This document shows, in pieces, positions 1-6,171 of a DNA stretch of 7,496 bases. Positions within the stretch are counted from its first letter, which is position 1. Every line of letters starts with the position of its first letter. The DNA is from Schlesneria sp. (GTDB lineage Bacteria; Planctomycetota; Planctomycetia; Planctomycetales; Planctomycetaceae). The DNA lies in contig JANXOO010000094.1 of the NCBI GenBank assembly GCA_025353525.1, positions 1 to 7,496 on the forward strand, read 5' to 3'. Both the position numbers and the translations under genes were made by a program. Below the pieces are notes generated by a model, which was not told the DNA's origin, did no database searches, and saw nothing but the letters and a program-made list of their open reading frames with translations.

Positions 1-855
1 CCAGTCAAGCATCAGCGGTGCCTGAACGTCGCGAATGTATTTCAACGCAGCCATCGTATTCAGGCGACCGGTTCGACCTGGATGCCCCGAGACAAATACC
101 AGTTCGTCGTTACCGGCTCCGGCAGCGCTCCACTTGAGAAAATGATCGATCTTTGCCGGACGATCGTTCTCGTACGCCCGAAACAGACAAACATCCAGAT
201 CGTAGCGGGGATATTCAAAGTTGTCGGGATCTCCGCCGTAAAAGGCGATGTCGAATTCGGGGGCGAACACCAGTCGAATGTCAGTATATTTCTTGTAACG
301 GTAAAGGTGGTATTGTCCTCCCTGATACAGCGTGACGACATCACTGCGCAGGCCGGTTTTGTCGAGCGATTCCTTTTCGATGGTCGACATCACCGCACGT
401 CGGGCGGCAGACGATTCGGCAGTCGACATCGCAACTGTGACAGACACGTTCACTCGTTGTGTCACGTCCTCGATCGACTGGAGCACGTTCAATTCCAGGT
501 CGGGCGCCTTCGGTTCTTCGGCGTGCGTTTTGGCCCAGAATCCTTCTTTATAGTAGTCGTGATCCGCCGAACTGACCTTGTGCAATGTATCGGCACCGAC
601 GTGATGGTTCGTCAGAACGAGGCCGGTCGATGAGACAAACGACCCTGATCCTCCTGAGTTAAAACGGACTGAAGACTTCATCACATGATCGAGCCATTCT
701 TCAGTCGGCTCAAATTTGAATTTGTCAGCCAATTGCTTGCGGGGCAGGTTATTGAAGACCCACATCCCTTCGTCAGCACGACAGGCGGGTCCGGCGATTA
801 TCAATCCGGTTGTAAGGCAGAGAAACGCCGCCAGACCGGGAAAACGAACTTTCAT
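1..855 (-). CDS. S46-family serine peptidase (dipeptidyl-peptidase 7/11 type), 5' part
   Basis: Exported serine peptidase of the S46 family, whose members remove dipeptides from peptide N-termini outside the cytoplasm. The 285 codons present encode a signal peptide (Lys/Arg start, hydrophobic core at about residues 6-22, likely cleavage after CRA at 25-27). A chymotrypsin-like N-terminal half follows: GSGSFVSSTGLVLTNHHVG at 69-87 holds the catalytic His (second His, residue 85), and FYGGDPDNFEYPR at 205-217 is a family signature followed by Asp221, which aligns with the catalytic Asp. The nucleophile Ser and the residue that decides substrate preference lie beyond the left edge, so specificity cannot be read. 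ATG 855 was chosen because AGGGAG (865-870) lies 9 bases upstream; an in-frame ATG at 861 is only 3 bases from it. The gene runs off the left edge. It follows the relay-like gene on the same strand but is separated by 274 bases containing hairpins, so it is probably transcribed alone. Family call secure; exact activity unknown. Confidence 0.9.
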   Translation of the reverse strand, partial: MKVRFPGLAAFLCLTTGLIIAGPACRADEGMWVFNNLPRKQLADKFKFEPTEEWLDHVMKSSVRFNSGGSGSFVSSTGLVLTNHHVGADTLHKVSSADHDYYKEGFWAKTHAEEPKAPDLELNVLQSIEDVTQRVNVSVTVAMSTAESSAARRAVMSTIEKESLDKTGLRSDVVTLYQGGQYHLYRYKKYTDIRLVFAPEFDIAFYGGDPDNFEYPRYDLDVCLFRAYENDRPAKIDHFLKWSAAGAGNDELVFVSGHPGRTGRLNTMAALKYIRDVQAPLMLDW

Positions 856-896
856 GACCATGGACTCCCTTCAAGGTGTATTGTTCATCGTTACAA

Positions 897-917
897 CGCA
901 CGTCAGCCTGACGTGCG
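897..917 (-). repeat. Perfect 9-bp inverted repeat upstream of the S46 gene
   Basis: CGCACGTCA at 897-905 is the exact reverse complement of 909-917, with a GCC triloop. It lies about 42 bases upstream of the S46 start codon. It could be a leader hairpin or an operator. There is no T-run on either side, so it is not a standard intrinsic terminator. Structure seen directly; function unknown. Confidence 0.55.
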
Positions 918-1058
918 ACAGGATCAGTTCGGTGACTGTCCTGCGACGTGCCAAACTGATCAACCAGACACTTTGGCGCAGGTCGATCAAGCAGTGTAGC
1001 CAGGGACGGCCACCATGAACACAGTGCGGTGGCCTGCGTGCGATTCCTGCTCACAGAA

Positions 1059-1096
1059 CGGCTGCTTCCGCAGCCGACGTGACATCGGCTGCGGAA
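1059..1096 (-). terminator. Possible terminator: 12-bp hairpin with a competing overlapping hairpin
   Basis: TTCCGCAGCCGA (1066-1077) is perfectly complementary to 1085-1096 across a 7-base loop. The middle arm GCAGCCG (1070-1076) also pairs perfectly with CGGCTGC at 1059-1065 across a TTCC loop, so two hairpins exclude each other. The structure starts 34 bases past the stop of the relay-like gene and is strong enough to stop or stabilise its mRNA. It has no U-tract, so classical intrinsic termination is doubtful. Confidence 0.4.
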
Positions 1097-1129
1097 CGAG
1101 AGACCGGAACACATTCTGAAGCCGGACGG

Positions 1130-2497
1130 TCAGGCGATCTTTCGTTCGTTCGCCTGGCTCGTTTCCAGCAGCTCGTCCAGAACGGCGACCAACTGGCCAA
1201 GTTGCGTTTTCATGACCTTGGCATCCACTTCGCAACTGCATTCGTCGGTATCATACATCGTCAGGCCGACGACCGTTTTGTGATGCGACAAACGCAGATC
1301 GCTGATTAATCGAGCCAATTCAACAGATACGTTGCTACTGACGAGAATTGCCTCAACCGATGTCGCATTGGGGAGCGAACCGTGATCGTATTTTAACGGA
1401 TCGAGTGCCTCACATTCGTATCCGGACGACCGAAGTGCCAACCCGATCAAATGGCGAAAAAACAGAGATTCGTCGACAATCAACACGCGCGGTGACACTG
1501 CCACGTACGTCTCAAGAGGCATTTCGTACGATGGCTGCAAGTTTTCGATCATCGACCGATTGTCTTTGCGGAACTCAGATGTGCCCGCATTCAGTGAAAC
1601 GCCAGGAAGCATCGTCGGTGTCGATTCGATCGGATGGATCTGTGGAAGTGCGAGGTTTTGTTCGATCGCAAAGGATGTGAGCGGCACGGGATTTACGATC
1701 AAACGGTCGCTGAACGTCGCGTCTTCGAGATGATCTCCGACATCCGGAACGTTGTTGCCGCGTATTGACTGCGTCATTTCTTCGACCAGTTGACGAGTTG
1801 TTTTTGCCAGATGTTCGAGTCGAGAGGTCGTTGTCGCGTAAGGCGCTTCATCCCGCGAAACATTTTCGTGCAACCGCTGGCATGTCTCGTCGACTTTGAC
1901 GGCAAACTCTTCGAGCATCGACAGCATCGACAAATCAATTCGATTTGCGAATACGACCGGATTTGAGTCTTCAACGGTCCCGTCAATAATCAGTTCGGAC
2001 GAACTGATGACACCCGAATGTGCTGCCGGTTCGCTACAAATCATGGCGAGAGGTGCACCGATTTCTGGTTCCGAAGTCGCATCGTCAGTTCGATGTGTGG
2101 TCGACCATTGTCCGGTATGAACTCGACGTTCGAGTTCGCATAGGGATGCCAGATTGCTGAAACCTGGTTCTTCGCGAGTCGCTTCGAGTCCCAACAGCAG
2201 ATCCTGCAACCCTGCGATTCCCAGGGTAATTTCGGCCCGCAATATCGCCTCTGGTTCGACACGTGTCGCGCAGCATCGCTCGAGAAACTGCTCGATGGCC
2301 AGACAAGTACGTGCCAACCGCTTCAGGTTCAGGTCGTCAGCAGAAGCCCACAGAATCTGGACATCGCAGATCAATCGTGATAACTCGCCTGGGTCGGTTG
2401 AGCCAAGTGGCCGAACCGAAAGCCATTGATGCAGACGACCGATCAGACTCCAGCCACAATCCAGCAAGCGTTCAGTACGCACAGGTTCTGTCTGCAC
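1130..2497 (-). CDS. CheA-P1/Hpt-like plus CheY-like receiver protein, both apparently without the phosphorylated residue
   Basis: A 455-residue soluble protein that resembles a stripped-down CheA-type relay protein: no ATPase, dimerisation or CheW domain. Residues about 10-110 look like a helical Hpt/P1 domain, where a stretch ending in LNLKRLARTCLAIEQFLE matches the part of Hpt domains that follows the His-box; the phosphorylated His position appears to be Gln47. Residues about 185-250 are helical and charged. A polar linker leads to a receiver domain at about 335-447, starting RVLIVDESLFFRHLIGLALR. The receiver keeps the acidic pair (Asp342, Glu343), the Thr (413) and the Lys (430), but strand 3 reads AILVSSNV, with Ser388 where the phosphoacceptor Asp belongs. 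GTG 2497 was chosen because AAAGGGGG (2504-2511) is 6 bases upstream; the in-frame TTG at 2503 would touch it. Likely role, by inference: a regulatory scaffold or binding protein not driven by phosphorylation. Domain calls come from reading motifs; the receiver is firmer than the Hpt. Confidence 0.75.
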   Translation of the reverse strand: MQTEPVRTERLLDCGWSLIGRLHQWLSVRPLGSTDPGELSRLICDVQILWASADDLNLKRLARTCLAIEQFLERCCATRVEPEAILRAEITLGIAGLQDLLLGLEATREEPGFSNLASLCELERRVHTGQWSTTHRTDDATSEPEIGAPLAMICSEPAAHSGVISSSELIIDGTVEDSNPVVFANRIDLSMLSMLEEFAVKVDETCQRLHENVSRDEAPYATTTSRLEHLAKTTRQLVEEMTQSIRGNNVPDVGDHLEDATFSDRLIVNPVPLTSFAIEQNLALPQIHPIESTPTMLPGVSLNAGTSEFRKDNRSMIENLQPSYEMPLETYVAVSPRVLIVDESLFFRHLIGLALRSSGYECEALDPLKYDHGSLPNATSVEAILVSSNVSVELARLISDLRLSHHKTVVGLTMYDTDECSCEVDAKVMKTQLGQLVAVLDELLETSQANERKIA

Positions 2498-2503
2498 TCC
2501 CAA

Positions 2504-2527
2504 CCCCCTTTGCCAGAAGTCCTGGCA
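2504..2527 (-). promoter_or_regulatory. Shine-Dalgarno with abutting hairpin, start of relay-like gene
   Basis: AAAGGGGG (2504-2511) is a strong ribosome site 6 bases before GTG 2497 and decides that start over TTG 2503. Directly upstream, TGCCAG/CTGGCA (2511-2516 and 2522-2527, 5-base loop) forms a short hairpin that touches the first base of the site. Confidence 0.55.
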
Positions 2528-2531
2528 ATCC

Positions 2532-2570
2532 CCAATCCGACACCCGAACCTGCAGTTTGTGCCGGATTGG
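2532..2570. repeat. 8-bp inverted repeat in the leader of the relay-like gene
   Basis: CCAATCCG (2532-2539) is repeated inverted as CGGATTGG (2563-2570) with 23 bases between. A direct repeat GCAGTTTG (2552-2559 and 2570-2577) overlaps it. The position, 35-75 bases upstream of the GTG start, would suit an operator or leader structure. No convincing -35/-10 pair was seen in 2528-2667. Confidence 0.35.
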
Positions 2571-2667
2571 CAGTTTGCGTCGAGTCATCCTGTTCGCGAG
2601 TATCGACCGTCCGTTCGAGAAAAATTGAACCCGAGTTCAGCTTCTTCCGTTCTTCATTTTTCTCGCC

Positions 2668-2707
2668 AAAAAACGAAAAAGGGGCACAACCTGACTGGTT
2701 GTGCCCC
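2668..2707 (-). terminator. Intrinsic terminator of the YTV-repeat gene
   Basis: A perfect 11-bp stem, GGGGCACAACC (2681-2691) with GGTTGTGCCCC (2697-2707), closes a 5-base loop. On the minus strand it is followed at once by TTTTTCGTTTTTT (2680-2668). It lies 45 bases past the stop of the YTV gene and separates that gene from the relay-like gene downstream. Confidence 0.93.
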
Positions 2708-2752
2708 CCGCAAAAGGCAGAGTGAACTACCGGACTTCTCATGGCTTTGAAA

Positions 2753-4120
2753 TCAGATGCTGTGACGACGACGTGCGGATGTCGAAACCGGGCCGGTCGA
2801 CATCGGAATTGCTTCTCCAGGATTCGGGACCGGACTCATGTTGACGGGGCCATCCTGCGAGACGCCGCAGTTTCCGGAAGCACAGCCTCCACCAGACCCG
2901 CACGAGTTGCATGATGTCGGGCACACGGTATGCGGAACCATGCGACAAACTTCGTAATTCTCGACACGCGGGACACACTTCGAAACCATACGAGTACACG
3001 TTGATTGGACTTCACGGGGTACACAGCGAGCCACTCGTTTCGTCACAGTCACAGGTTCCTTACGACAAACAGTATAGGGAATCCGACAGGTTCGTGTTTC
3101 CATGACCGTCTTGCAAACCTGGTGAGGAACACGGCGGACACATTCTTCCGCAACCATTCGGCACACCTGATAAGGGATCTTCTGGACATGAGTCTCGCAA
3201 ACGACGCGACATGTTTTGACCGGAATCTGCTCGACAACCTGCTCGGAAACGATGCGACAAACCGTGTAAGGAACCTTTGTGACAACTGTTTCAGGAACCA
3301 TCCGGCAGACGGTGACGGGGCACGATTGACGTACGATTTGAGCCTGATATGTCGTGCAGGGAACCTGTCGTTCGACAATATTCGGGCACCAGACCCGGCG
3401 GCAGGTATTAAATCCGGGAGATGGCATCATGCAAACTTGCGGGCAACCGTACGGACCGGGAACCAGTTGCGGGCAGCATGGAAAGACCTGATGATGAACT
3501 CGCTGAACGGTCCATTGTCCGCAATCTTCGCGTACGCAACGATAGGTCGTGACGGGACGCATGACGGTGTAGCATCGTTCCTGATTGATGACTTCTGTCT
3601 GCTGCCGCATGACGGTCTGCCGAACTTCGCGTTCCAGCGTCTCGGTGACGGGCCGTTGCACGCAGCGGCGGACTTCGCGGGTCGATTCGTCCCAAACCTG
3701 CTTTTGAGTCGTATAGGTCTGATCACGATAGAGTGTTTCGTTCACGGGCTTCATGACCGTATATCGTTCTTCGCGGTCTGCTGTTTCATACACCTGTCGC
3801 GCGACCTGGTATTCCTGTTCGCGATAGGCAACTTCGCTCACGAGACGATGATGGGTTTCCTGAACGTCATCAAAGGCTGTCTCGTACACGGTTCGACTGA
3901 CCGTGTATTGTTGCGGTTCCTGAATCGTGTCGTAGACAGTTCGCTGGCACGTCTGTCGCTCGATCCGATTCGTCGTGTAACAGCACGATTGCTGGCACGC
4001 CGCAGCGGGACAACATCGATAGCTCGCCCCACCACAATAGAAACCGGCTGAAGCCGTCCCGGGCGATGCGACAATCGCTAACGCCAAAACCACAATCGCA
4101 CCTGCAATCCGATTCTTCAT
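2753..4120 (-). CDS. Secreted Cys-rich YTV-repeat protein
   Basis: A 455-residue exported protein of the planctomycete YTV-repeat type. The signal peptide is MKNRIAGAIVVLALAIVASP plus GTASA, cleavage expected after residue 25. Residues 60-187 are eight perfectly phased 16-residue units of the form R-x-V-x-E-T-(6)-Y-T-V-x, with only two Cys. A Cys/Pro-rich spacer at about 195-267 follows. A second block (about 268-400) uses the same unit but with Cys after YTV: Cys272, 288, 304, 320, 336 and 352 are exactly 16 apart. The tail holds CNSCGSGGGC. I count 37 Cys in the mature protein, which suggests disulfide cross-linking in the envelope; a structural cell-surface or wall role is inference. ATG 4120 was chosen for the signal peptide and GGGGGA (4128-4133) 7 bases upstream; an in-frame ATG at 4162 would put 14 residues before the signal peptide. 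It stands alone, with its own terminator and a 407-base upstream gap. Confidence 0.88.
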   Translation of the reverse strand: MKNRIAGAIVVLALAIVASPGTASAGFYCGGASYRCCPAAACQQSCCYTTNRIERQTCQRTVYDTIQEPQQYTVSRTVYETAFDDVQETHHRLVSEVAYREQEYQVARQVYETADREERYTVMKPVNETLYRDQTYTTQKQVWDESTREVRRCVQRPVTETLEREVRQTVMRQQTEVINQERCYTVMRPVTTYRCVREDCGQWTVQRVHHQVFPCCPQLVPGPYGCPQVCMMPSPGFNTCRRVWCPNIVERQVPCTTYQAQIVRQSCPVTVCRMVPETVVTKVPYTVCRIVSEQVVEQIPVKTCRVVCETHVQKIPYQVCRMVAEECVRRVPHQVCKTVMETRTCRIPYTVCRKEPVTVTKRVARCVPREVQSTCTRMVSKCVPRVENYEVCRMVPHTVCPTSCNSCGSGGGCASGNCGVSQDGPVNMSPVPNPGEAIPMSTGPVSTSARRRHSI

Positions 4121-4527
4121 TACTGATTCCCCCACACAAATAGACTGGCACTTTGCCTTCACTGCGGCGATTCCGTGGATCGGAACCGGTTGCAGTTCGC
4201 GGGTCGATCAATTCGACCTTTTTCGTCCGATCGCATTGTCGCGGTCGTCCGGTCAGTAATGATAAGCGGCAAGACAAGCGGATGCTTGACTCAAATCTGT
4301 GAAATCAGGGAAAACGAACCAATCGTGAGACTTTGCCAATTACAGTCGACAAAGTCGGCAGAAAAACGTTCGGCGGAAAACTCTTGGGAACCGGACAAAA
4401 CCGCCCAAACTACCGAAATACTGACGACGTTTCGCCTCAACGATGATCCTGAAATTCAACAACAAATCAGGCTTGCTGCAACCGCTGCAATCGCATGCGA
4501 TCAGCGAGAATCGGGAAGACGTCCCGC
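4121..4527. other. Gap between eda and the YTV gene
   Basis: This 407-base stretch should hold the 3' end of the eda transcript and the promoter of the YTV gene, both on the minus strand. I see no persuasive sigma-70 promoter and no terminator with a T-run. Visible items are GGTCGA/TCGACC (4202-4207 and 4213-4218), a possible operator about 80 bases upstream of the YTV start; a small CGGGA/TCCCG hairpin (4512-4526) next to the eda stop; and the palindrome listed separately. Open frames crossing it are shadows of flanking genes. Confidence 0.5.
4490..4501. repeat. Perfect 12-bp palindrome downstream of eda
   Basis: ATCGCATGCGAT is self-complementary and is flanked by GCTG (4484-4487) and CAGC (4502-4505), which extend a stem with a 2-base bulge. 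It starts about 27 bases after the eda stop in the direction of transcription. It may help end or protect the eda mRNA. There is no clear U-tract. Confidence 0.4.
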
Positions 4528-5178
4528 TCAGTGCGATTCTTTCGCTTTCTTCATCAGTTGCACGTATTCCGACGCCAGTTGCCGGATGCGTGCGAAGTCG
4601 CCTCGTTCGACGGCCTCATTTTCTACCAATTGTCCGCCGATCCCGACCGCGCATGCTCCTGCTTTGACAAAGTCTCGCAACGTTTCCCGATTGACTCCGC
4701 CGGTTGGCATTAGTCGCACTTGTGGCAACGGCCCCTTCAACGCTTTAAGGTATGCAGCCCCTCCGATATCGGCTGGAAAGAGTTTGACGATGTCGGCTCC
4801 TGCTTCCCATGCTGTGATCACTTCGGTCGGAGTATACGCACCGGGCATCACCAGCTTGTCGTACCGCAGGCCGAGTTTGATGATATCCAGGTTGACGCAA
4901 GGGGAAACAAGAAATTCGGCCCCGGCAAGAATTGCCACACGAGCCGTTTCGGGATCGAGGACAGTCCCCGCACCTAACAGGATCCTGTTTCCCAATTCTT
5001 TACGAACAGCGGAAATCACTTCGACGACCCCGGGCGTCGTAAACGTGACTTCGATAATGTCGATCCCGCCCTCGCAAAGAGCACGAGCGACATTGACCAG
5101 TTGCTCACCCGACGAGGCCCGAATTATGGCCACGATTCCACCGTTCAGGACTCGCTGCAAATCGTCGTGGCGACTCAT
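4528..5178 (-). CDS. eda: 2-dehydro-3-deoxy-phosphogluconate / 4-hydroxy-2-oxoglutarate aldolase
   Basis: Class I aldolase of 216 residues, the usual length, which splits KDPG into pyruvate and glyceraldehyde 3-phosphate (Entner-Doudoroff and uronate routes) or related 2-keto-3-deoxy acids. The family marks appear in order along a TIM barrel: IIEVTF with the general-base Glu43, GAGTVLD at 69-75, the Schiff-base Lys132 in IVKLFPAD, and the phosphate-binding loop MPTGGV at 157-162. The position of Arg49 in E. coli Eda (EVTLRT) is Thr47 here (EVTFTT), as I recall for the Thermotoga-like branch, so the exact substrate may differ. The start at ATG 5178 gives a full-length family N-terminus; only a weak AGAAAG-like site precedes it, so translation may depend on the gene 45 bases upstream. 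It is very probably co-transcribed with that 163-residue protein. No regulator lies nearby. Cytoplasmic. Confidence 0.93.
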   Translation of the reverse strand: MSRHDDLQRVLNGGIVAIIRASSGEQLVNVARALCEGGIDIIEVTFTTPGVVEVISAVRKELGNRILLGAGTVLDPETARVAILAGAEFLVSPCVNLDIIKLGLRYDKLVMPGAYTPTEVITAWEAGADIVKLFPADIGGAAYLKALKGPLPQVRLMPTGGVNRETLRDFVKAGACAVGIGGQLVENEAVERGDFARIRQLASEYVQLMKKAKESH

Positions 5179-5223
5179 ATCCGGGACTTTCTGCTGAAAA
5201 ACGGGTCGGAACTGACTCGATCG

Positions 5224-5715
5224 CTACGCTTTGGCCGAGAACTTTTCAGCATACTCGAGAATCCACTGGTCGACGACATCGCGATAACTTTCGATGTCGA
5301 CCCGTGTGAGCGGCTGAAAGTGCGAACGACTGAGGACCTCTTTGTTGCGAATCGCACCGCGGGCCACGAGTTCTACAATGTGCGTCGGCGAATAGGGGCG
5401 AACCAGCATTTCCATGTGACTGTAGTAATGAACCAGCCCCCTGTTCCCGGCAACTCCTGGCGCCAGGTCATCGCGGCGGATTTTTGCTCCCCAGCCATCG
5501 GCCGTCATGAGCGTTTCGTAATCGAATCCGGGGAAATAGTCGGCCAGTTTATGAAGACAGATTTCGATGTGTTCTGAAAGTTCAAGACGCGACCGGGAAT
5601 GCAGGTTTTTGCATTCTTCTTCCGACATTGCCAGCAAGGCTCGCTCGCGGCTTTCTGCGTCGCGTTGTCGGTGCCCCCGTTCGATGGCACGTTCGAGTCG
5701 CTGGTCAAAGTTCAT
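5224..5715 (-). CDS. Conserved-looking hypothetical protein upstream of eda (163 aa)
   Basis: I do not recognise this protein. It is soluble, 163 residues, with no signal peptide or membrane segment. The first 35 residues are a highly charged helix (MNFDQRLERAIERGHRQRDA, then more Arg/Glu). The middle (about 44-115) is more globular and rich in aromatic and His residues: EHIEICLHKLADYFPGFDYE, ADGWGAKIRRDD, GLVHYYSHMEMLVRPY. The end (about 130-160) looks mixed and then helical. It has only two Cys (35 and 53), far apart, and I see no known catalytic motif. Start ATG 5713-5715 has a modest GGCGGA site 7 bases upstream. It lies 45 bases before eda on the same strand, so it is probably the first gene of a two-gene transcript. 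Link to sugar-acid metabolism is only by position. Codon pattern and composition resemble the neighbours, which supports it as a real gene. Confidence 0.8.
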   Translation of the reverse strand: MNFDQRLERAIERGHRQRDAESRERALLAMSEEECKNLHSRSRLELSEHIEICLHKLADYFPGFDYETLMTADGWGAKIRRDDLAPGVAGNRGLVHYYSHMEMLVRPYSPTHIVELVARGAIRNKEVLSRSHFQPLTRVDIESYRDVVDQWILEYAEKFSAKA

Positions 5716-5829
5716 TCGTCAATCCGCCAATGAATGGAAATCCGCTCTGTCATTAGATGATTCTACGACTGAAGACATCAGAAGGCCAGTGCCCTGGACT
5801 TCCGGTCTCTTGTGCAAATACCCAACAAG

Positions 5830-5859
5830 GCGACCGGCAGGAAAGGAAAGTCCGGTCGC
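5830..5859. repeat. 8-bp inverted repeat with a GGAAAGGAAAG loop
   Basis: GCGACCGG (5830-5837) pairs perfectly with CCGGTCGC (5852-5859) around a 14-base loop that on the plus strand reads CAGGAAAGGAAAGT. The loop contains two GGA triplets, and the right side contains AGGAAAGTCCGG, a match to a conserved RNase P RNA segment. Whether it is transcribed is unknown. Confidence 0.5.
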
Positions 5860-5867
5860 TGAAAAAC

Positions 5868-5908
5868 GGTGACAGACACCGGGAAGACCCCCGGCGCGCC
5901 GGAGTCCC
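5868..5908. repeat. REP-like palindromic cluster
   Basis: GGTGACAGACACC (5869-5881 region) is a near-palindrome followed by GGGAAGACC and the perfect 12-bp palindrome CCGGCGCGCCGG (5891-5902), flanked by GAC/GTC arms. The first part resembles short dispersed repeats with a GGTGACAGGCACC-like core that I recall from planctomycete and deltaproteobacterial genomes. Only one copy is in this window, so its repeat nature is inference. Confidence 0.35.
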
Positions 5909-6092
5909 CATTTCTCGGCGAGTCAATTCTCCACCGACGATCGACTGAAAGGCTGGACTCGCAAGCCTGCCAAAACTACAACAGCTATCGTCCGACAATG
6001 TAACTGATACAATCCGATCGATCAGATCGACATCGTCAGCTGTCAGGCGGCATAACGATTCGAAGTGATTTAACGGGCACCATTACAAAACG

Positions 6093-6115
6093 GAGTCAAA
6101 CACGGGCCCTGACTC
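6093..6115. promoter_or_regulatory. Candidate enhancer site for the sigma-54 promoter
   Basis: GAGTCA (6093-6098) and TGACTC (6110-6115) form a perfect 6-bp dyad with 11 bases between. Its centre is about 95 bases upstream of the predicted start of transcription, a usual distance for sites of sigma-54 enhancer-binding proteins. No specific activator is implied by the sequence. Confidence 0.3.
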
Positions 6116-6171
6116 GGCGGGAATTGCCGAAGTGCTTTCCGGGCGAGGGTTTTGGAGATTGTAAAAGCGAA

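Noticed and set aside
82..633. 183-codon open frame on the plus strand
   Set aside because: It lies opposite the S46 peptidase, whose catalytic His and family signatures are clear on the minus strand.
2498..2503. TTG start for the relay-like gene
   Set aside because: It is directly adjacent to the ribosome site with no spacer; GTG 2497 has a normal 6-base spacing.
2443..2742. 99-codon minus-strand open frame covering the terminator and the leader of the relay-like gene
   Set aside because: It runs through the intrinsic terminator hairpin and overlaps the relay-like gene out of frame, and its sequence has no recognisable features.
3941..3958. Second sigma-54-like site (TGGCACGTCTGTCGCT, plus strand)
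   Set aside because: The -12 element is TCGC instead of TTGC, and it lies inside the YTV gene with no plus-strand gene downstream.
3005..4051. 348-codon open frame on the plus strand
   Set aside because: It lies opposite the YTV-repeat gene, whose repeated codon pattern keeps the antisense frame open. It has no signal, motif or ribosome site, while the minus-strand frame has a signal peptide, a ribosome site and a terminator.
4175..5197. 340-codon open frame on the plus strand
   Set aside because: It lies opposite eda, which is identified with catalytic residues. The antisense product is Ser/Arg/Pro-rich with no domain.
5753..5998. 81-codon minus-strand open frame in the large gap
   Set aside because: It crosses the GC-rich palindromes, has no good ribosome site and looks like random translation.
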